The notes under the pieces were generated by a model. The model saw only the letters and a list, made by a program, of their open reading frames with translations. It searched no databases and was not told the origin of the DNA. Below are positions 58,863-64,000 of a stretch of DNA of 64,000 bases, piece by piece. Location: positions 2,597,424 through 2,661,423 of the forward strand of contig NW_022098063.1 in assembly GCF_002288925.2 (NCBI RefSeq). Reading direction: 5' to 3'. Each line of letters begins with the position of its first letter. The first letter of the stretch is position 1. Position numbers and translations under genes: made by a program. This DNA is from Delphinapterus leucas (lineage: Eukaryota > Chordata > Mammalia > Artiodactyla > Monodontidae).

Positions 58863-61479
58863 AAGATCAACTTTCTCTCTATGCCTGGGCTCTTCAGTTG
58901 TAGACTTTACGGTAATACATGGCTACAAAAATCCTGTGCAACCTTGTCTTTGTGAGCTAATTTCCATATCACATACTTACCTGATATCATCTTTCTATTC
59001 AGAAGCTCACACGAAGCAGACAAATGCTGGGTCAAAACCCTGAATTCACAAGAAGTTATTTAGAGGGAAGGGATTAGGGAGTCCCTGTCAGATGTCATTC
59101 AACTCTCAGAAAAACCTTCAGTTCTAGTTCTTCCCATGGAAAACATCAGATAATTTTCATTATTTGTTATTGTGCAGAAAAAAAATGCTAGATATCCAAT
59201 ACGGTTCCTACCAAACTAGCTCTCTAATGTGGCATGTTGGATGCCATAATGGAATGTTTTTAATCAGTTCCCTTTGGAGGTCACTTGGTTACTCAGAAGC
59301 ATGTTGGTACATGTCTCTATAGGAAGAAGCAGTAGTTCTTGTCATCCATCAATCGGGATATATTCTTCTTTGACAAGAGACAATAAACAAAATATTTTCA
59401 AAATTAACCACAATCACTTCTAGAGCTTGATGTTAAGAAGCAAAGCAATAATTTGCAGTTTCAAGCAAAGACTTCAAAACCATCACAAATGAAATGCACC
59501 AAGTTTCTTCCCATGCATTTGACTTCAAACTTGGAGAAAATGATAAACATGACATGTACTCTCTCTTCTTTATGCCTAGCTTTACTTATTCATGTGGACT
59601 AATTTTGATGAATGGATTAAATTTCTCTGAGTTATATCTTGTCTCTCTTTGCTTACAGCTTACTTCAGTCAAAGAGTTTAGGGATATAGATTCTGATTAT
59701 CCTCAGCACTGGGACAAATTGTATTAGCTACTTATAAATAGGGAAAACAGAGAAACCTGCTTTTTCACTTTGTTCATTTGCTGCTCTCTCATCCATCCTG
59801 CTATGAGTTTGTCAGTCTAGTTTTTGCCCTTTTTATAGCCATTTCATAAGAAGCCCTACTTATTTTGATAAACCTCTACAGCAATTTATATGTATAAAAA
59901 ACACATAGTCAGACTTTTATTATTAAATAGAACAGATTTAAATACCATTACAAGGAAGACAATGGCAGAAACACACCATTTGATTGAGGTAGTTGTATGA
60001 ATGTACCTAAAATAAATTGTTATTCTTGAGAAAATAACCATCTCTCCAAAATTAGAGTCCAAAATCTTGTTATAGTTTGTTGGTGTTCATGCCTCTAGGA
60101 AAGCTGATCACAGGCCTGTCAGGATACATGTCTGGTGAATGAACCATTGAATACGCTCTCCAGGGAAGTAGTAGACACACTCTAGAAGATTCCCATATAG
60201 AAACGTTTTAGTTTTCAACTTTTCTTTGCACTACTGAAAGTACCACTAATTGACACAGAAGACTATTTAAATAACTATGCTTAATTGTGCTATTAATATA
60301 CACAATCTGTGATAAATGCATATTCAGTCCAAAATGGTTGTCAGCTACTGTTATCCCTTCCCATTTTCTGATATAACAGGTATAAAATCATTGGGACAGA
60401 TCAAACTCTTAACACTGGGGGAAAAACTAGTAAAAATTAGAAGAAAGAGCTATAAAATCTATGGAGTGAATTTGGATTAGTTATTGGCAACGGACACAGG
60501 CTTCCCAAGCAGAAAGCAATCTGATTCACCAGCTTGAAAGCAGTCAGGGAGACTCGTGGTTGGGCTATTCTTTTGCCTGTCCCCTAACTAGGTAAACCAG
60601 CTCTGTACCAGTCAGTTCAGCCACTGTCCCACAGCCAAGAGGTGGCTAGAGAAGTACCATCTAATAGAAATCCCTCTTATAGCCACTGGACAGTTTCAAC
60701 AATCTCATAATAATAAAATAGGAAGCAAAGGGAAGAAAGGGTCATGTCCCCTTATGTGTGCATAGGTTTAATTCCTGAAGAGTACTCAAAGAATTGGAAA
60801 GTCAAGAGTTTTTTTCAAAAGCCTCACAGCAGGACATTCCTGAGATGATGTATTTTCAGATGTGCTGCTGGATCAGACTGCCAAAGAACTGGTATTAACA
60901 CGGGAAAGAAAGTTGTTATTATGTCCATTGGCAAACACTGGGTCTGCAGATATTCTCCCTCGTTCCAGGATGAATAAGCAAGAAAAGAGCAAAAATAAAA
61001 AGATACTTAAGAAAATATACATTAGGACAATGAGAGAAATATCATCCTGAAAATTCAGAAGATTATAATGGCTATTTGTTGGGTTTGACTACCAAAGATC
61101 TAATTCCTCTCCTTAACAGATCCCCTTAACATTTGAGGAATTAATACCTTCGTGGCAGAAAATGTGTTTGGGGGCCCTGCTGGTCCCTAGCCAAGAGGCA
61201 AGTTATGACTCAATTAAGATAAATTAGATACTCTTGCCTGGTATTTCTATCTTCGAAGGGTGGTTGAAATTTCCATCCCTGCCATCAGTTGATGGCTCCT
61301 CCCATCAGCCTGCTACTGTGGCTCGTTCCAATCCCACTGCTTCTTTGAGCCACTTACAGTGTTGACTGTGTTCCCTCTTCCTTAATTTACCAAGAACCTA
61401 TCTCTGTTGAGTTCATCAAAAGAACCAACTGACACAAAGAACACTCTAAGAATCATTTCTGAGGGCAACCAGAATCAAG
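58863..61479. other. Long unique stretch
   Basis: No gene recognised. 61090-61440 ends with wording (AAAAGAACCAACTGACACAA) faintly like an old LTR, not called. Confidence 0.35.
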
Positions 61480-62030
61480 CGTCTTTTACCTACTAGCATG
61501 TAGAGCAACCTTCATACATTGCTGGTGGGGAGTTTAAATTGCTGTGAAAACTTTAGAACAATCTTTGGCAGTTTCTTATAAAGTTAACATTTTCCTGCAA
61601 CTCAGAATTTCACTCATAGGTATTGACCCAAGAGAAATGAAAACTCATGTCTGTAAAGAGTCTTGCAGAAGAATGTTTACACCAGATTTTTTTGTAATGG
61701 CAAAAAACTGAAAATAACCCAAATGTCTATCAATAGGAGATTGGATAAGCACTTTATGGTATTCATATAAAGGAATACTACTCAGCAATAAAAAGAAACT
61801 ACTTATACACACCACAATATGAATGATTCTTAAAGACATGCTGAGCAAAAAAAAAAAAAAGACAAAACTAATTTATAGTGATAGAGTTAAGTAGTTGCCT
61901 ATGAAAGTGAGGATCAACTTCAAGGGAGAATAAAGGGACTCCCTGGGATGATTAAAATGCCCTATATCTTGATTGAGGTGGTAGTTACACAGGTGTATAC
62001 ATCTATGATGATTTGTTTAAAAAAAATTTA
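61480..62030 (+). mobile_element. Old L1 3' end
   Basis: ORF2 C-terminal wording (GAATACTACTCAGCAATAAA, CAATAGGAGATTGGATAAGC) followed by 3' UTR (GGTGGTAGTTACACAGGTGT). A run of A at 61847-61861. Broken frame. Confidence 0.85.
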
Positions 62031-63035
62031 AAAGCCATGAAAATTCATATTTTGAATAGTTTTGCCGCAAAATATAAGAACAAAGTTAGAGAAAACAACC
62101 TTTAGCAGATCCCTATACATATCTGACAGACCTAGTAGATACTAATTTTAAAACTTGAATAATGTCGTTTTAAGTAATGTTAAATGCTTAAATTACCAAA
62201 AAAAATTTTTAATTTTATTTAAAAATTAAATTTTTAAATAAATATGAACTAGTTTTAAGTATTTTAAATAAAGTTAAATAAAAGTGATATCAACATGACA
62301 TCAAAGGCACATGCTATGAGAGAACTGAATGTGTAGCAACTGAGGAACAGTTCTTAAGGGGTTTGCACGGGCTCACCTGGCTACCCCTCAGGGCCCAGCA
62401 CAGAGGCAGCAAACAAATGTGCCGTCTTTCTGTGGAAGAAGCCTATTTGCTTATCTCAACACTTCAGCCCAAGTTGCAGGCATTCAATTCAACACACAAC
62501 TAGGGGCCTACTAAAGTACTCTCCAAAAGAGAGAGGTTAGCAAGTACCATCTTTGCACTCTCCTCTGCCTTACCCCAGGTCAGTGGTATCTCCAAGAAAG
62601 GAGCTTGTACACATATCTGGCACCCTAGCTTTTGTGGCTGCCATCCAAAAGACACACTCCTTGATAGCCTGGCTCTGGTGGCCAGCAGGACTTGGGTTCA
62701 TCGGGAATGGGAGCAAACAAGGAAACAGTTCTTAACCAGCTATCAGACCAGGGTTCAGTAAAGGAGGAACAGACAGAAACACCCATCTCCCAGTCTTGCC
62801 CTGAAACAGATATATTTGCAAACTTTATAAGCTGCAGCCTGAGGATCCAACAACCAATTAGCTTGAATCTATATGCTTACTGAGATCCTCCCCTGAGGAA
62901 CACTGATAGGTCTTGGCACACCCTCAACTACTAGCAACAAAGTAGGCTGCTTGGGTCATCACAATGTTGGAGAGACAACCAACACCTAGGCAGGGTTAGA
63001 CAAAAAGGTTCAGTTCCTTAATTGTTGAATCCTCA
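62031..63035. other. Unique sequence with AT-rich self-complementary patch
   Basis: 62198-62250 is almost pure A/T with imperfect self-complementarity (AATTTTATTTAAAAATTAAA). No gene recognised. Confidence 0.45.
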
Positions 63036-64000
63036 ACTCAACAGTACATTAAAAGGATCACACACCATGATTAAGTGGGTTTATTCTAGGAATGCAAGAA
63101 TGGTTTAACATTCGCATTATCAATGAGCTTTATCACAGCAACAAAACAAACAATAAAAATCATACAGTCATCTCATAGATGCAGAAAGAGCATGTGACAG
63201 AATTCAACATTCATTCATGATAAAAATTCTCACTGGGTATAAATAAATACTATACTCTCAGGGAGTATAAAGAGAATGTACCTCAACATAGGTAAAGAAC
63301 ATATATTACAAGTCCACAGCTAACATTATACCCAAAGGGAAAAGCTGAGCTTTTCCTCTGAGACTAGAGATAAGACAAGGATGTCCACTCCTGCCACTTT
63401 TATTAAACATGGTATTGGTAGTCATAATAAGTAATTAGGCAAGAAAAAGAAATAAAAACATCCAAATTGGAAAGGAAGAAGATGGTGTGATCTTATATAT
63501 AGAAAAACCCTAAAGACTCCACCAAAAAACTCTTTAGAACTAATAAATTCAGTAACGTTGAAAGATACACAATCAACAAGCAAACATCAGATTTCCATAC
63601 ACTAAAAATGAACTATACAAAACAGAAACTAAGAAAAAAAATCTAACTTACAACAGCATCAAAAAAATAAATTACTTAGGGATAAACTTAACTGAAGAGG
63701 TGAGAGATCTCTATACTATAAACTCGAAATCACTGATGAAAGAAATGAAGAAAATACAAATAAATGAAGACCTATCCCATGTTCATGGATTGAAAGAATA
63801 CGGTTAAAATGTCCTTATTACCTAAAGTCATCTTTAGATTCAATGCAATCCCTATCAAAATCCTAATGCATTTTTCACAAAAGTAAGGAAAAACCCGAAA
63901 ATTCATATGAAACCAAAAAACTAACTAGACAAAGCAATCTTGAGCAAAAAGGACAAAGTGAGAGGCACCACACTACCTGATTTCAAAATACACTACAAAA
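63036..64000 (+). mobile_element. L1 ORF2 remnant running off the window
   Basis: Reverse-transcriptase region of L1 ORF2: ACACACCATGATTAAGTGGG, CCACTCCTGCCACTTTTATT, CACTACCTGATTTCAAAATAC. Several stops and frameshifts. Continues past 64000. Confidence 0.9.

Overview
This window looks like nuclear DNA from a whale or dolphin (Cetacea). It is AT-rich and CpG-poor. It carries nine tRNA-derived SINEs of the cetacean CHR type (head GGGCTTCCCTGGTGGCGCAG), many fragments of mammalian L1, and older mammal-wide repeats (MIR, L2, MER5/Charlie, Tigger-like, MLT1-like LTRs). None of the bovine BovB or Bov-A2 type was noticed. The sequence alone does not separate toothed from baleen whales. No bacterial, plasmid or CRISPR feature is present. 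Almost all of the nominal open frames lie inside SINEs, L1 copies or LTRs.

Layout. 1-4.7 kb: one old 3'-incomplete L1, broken by a SINE, a Tigger-like element and a younger L1 3' end. 4.7-16 kb: mostly old unique DNA with MIR, MER5, an LTR-like element and L2. 16-17.2 kb: an MLT1-like LTR split by an L1. 17.3-28.7 kb: decayed L1 and L2 pieces, a complete Tigger-like element with TA duplications, and an LTR-like element. 28.7-31 kb: a composite L1 (5' end joined directly to 3' end) holding a solo LTR with a 4-bp target duplication, capped by a SINE. 31-35 kb: a 0.85-kb minus-strand L1 and two weak candidate minus-strand coding exons. 35-38 kb: a (CA)20 microsatellite and the 3' end of an ERV1-like provirus (polypurine tract plus LTR). 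38-49.5 kb: L1 fragments on both strands, L2, and a small GC-rich insert. 49.5-51.3 kb: three minus-strand SINEs in 1.5 kb, two of them separated by one copy of a diverged direct-repeat pair. 51-64 kb: mainly unique DNA with MIR, MER5, an MLT1-like LTR and several L1 pieces. It includes a CpG-retaining segment at 54.6-54.9 kb with splice-like borders and a CAGCTG cluster 330 bp upstream.

No gene could be named. The window is best read as intergenic or intronic. The features most worth checking are the candidate exons (31700-31815, 34593-34707, 54641-54912), the perfect hairpin at 14514-14549, the L1 composite and the GC-rich insert at 44309-44443. I see no convincing evidence of a new biological system. 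Repeat family names come from memory of consensus sequences; borders given without target duplications are approximate.
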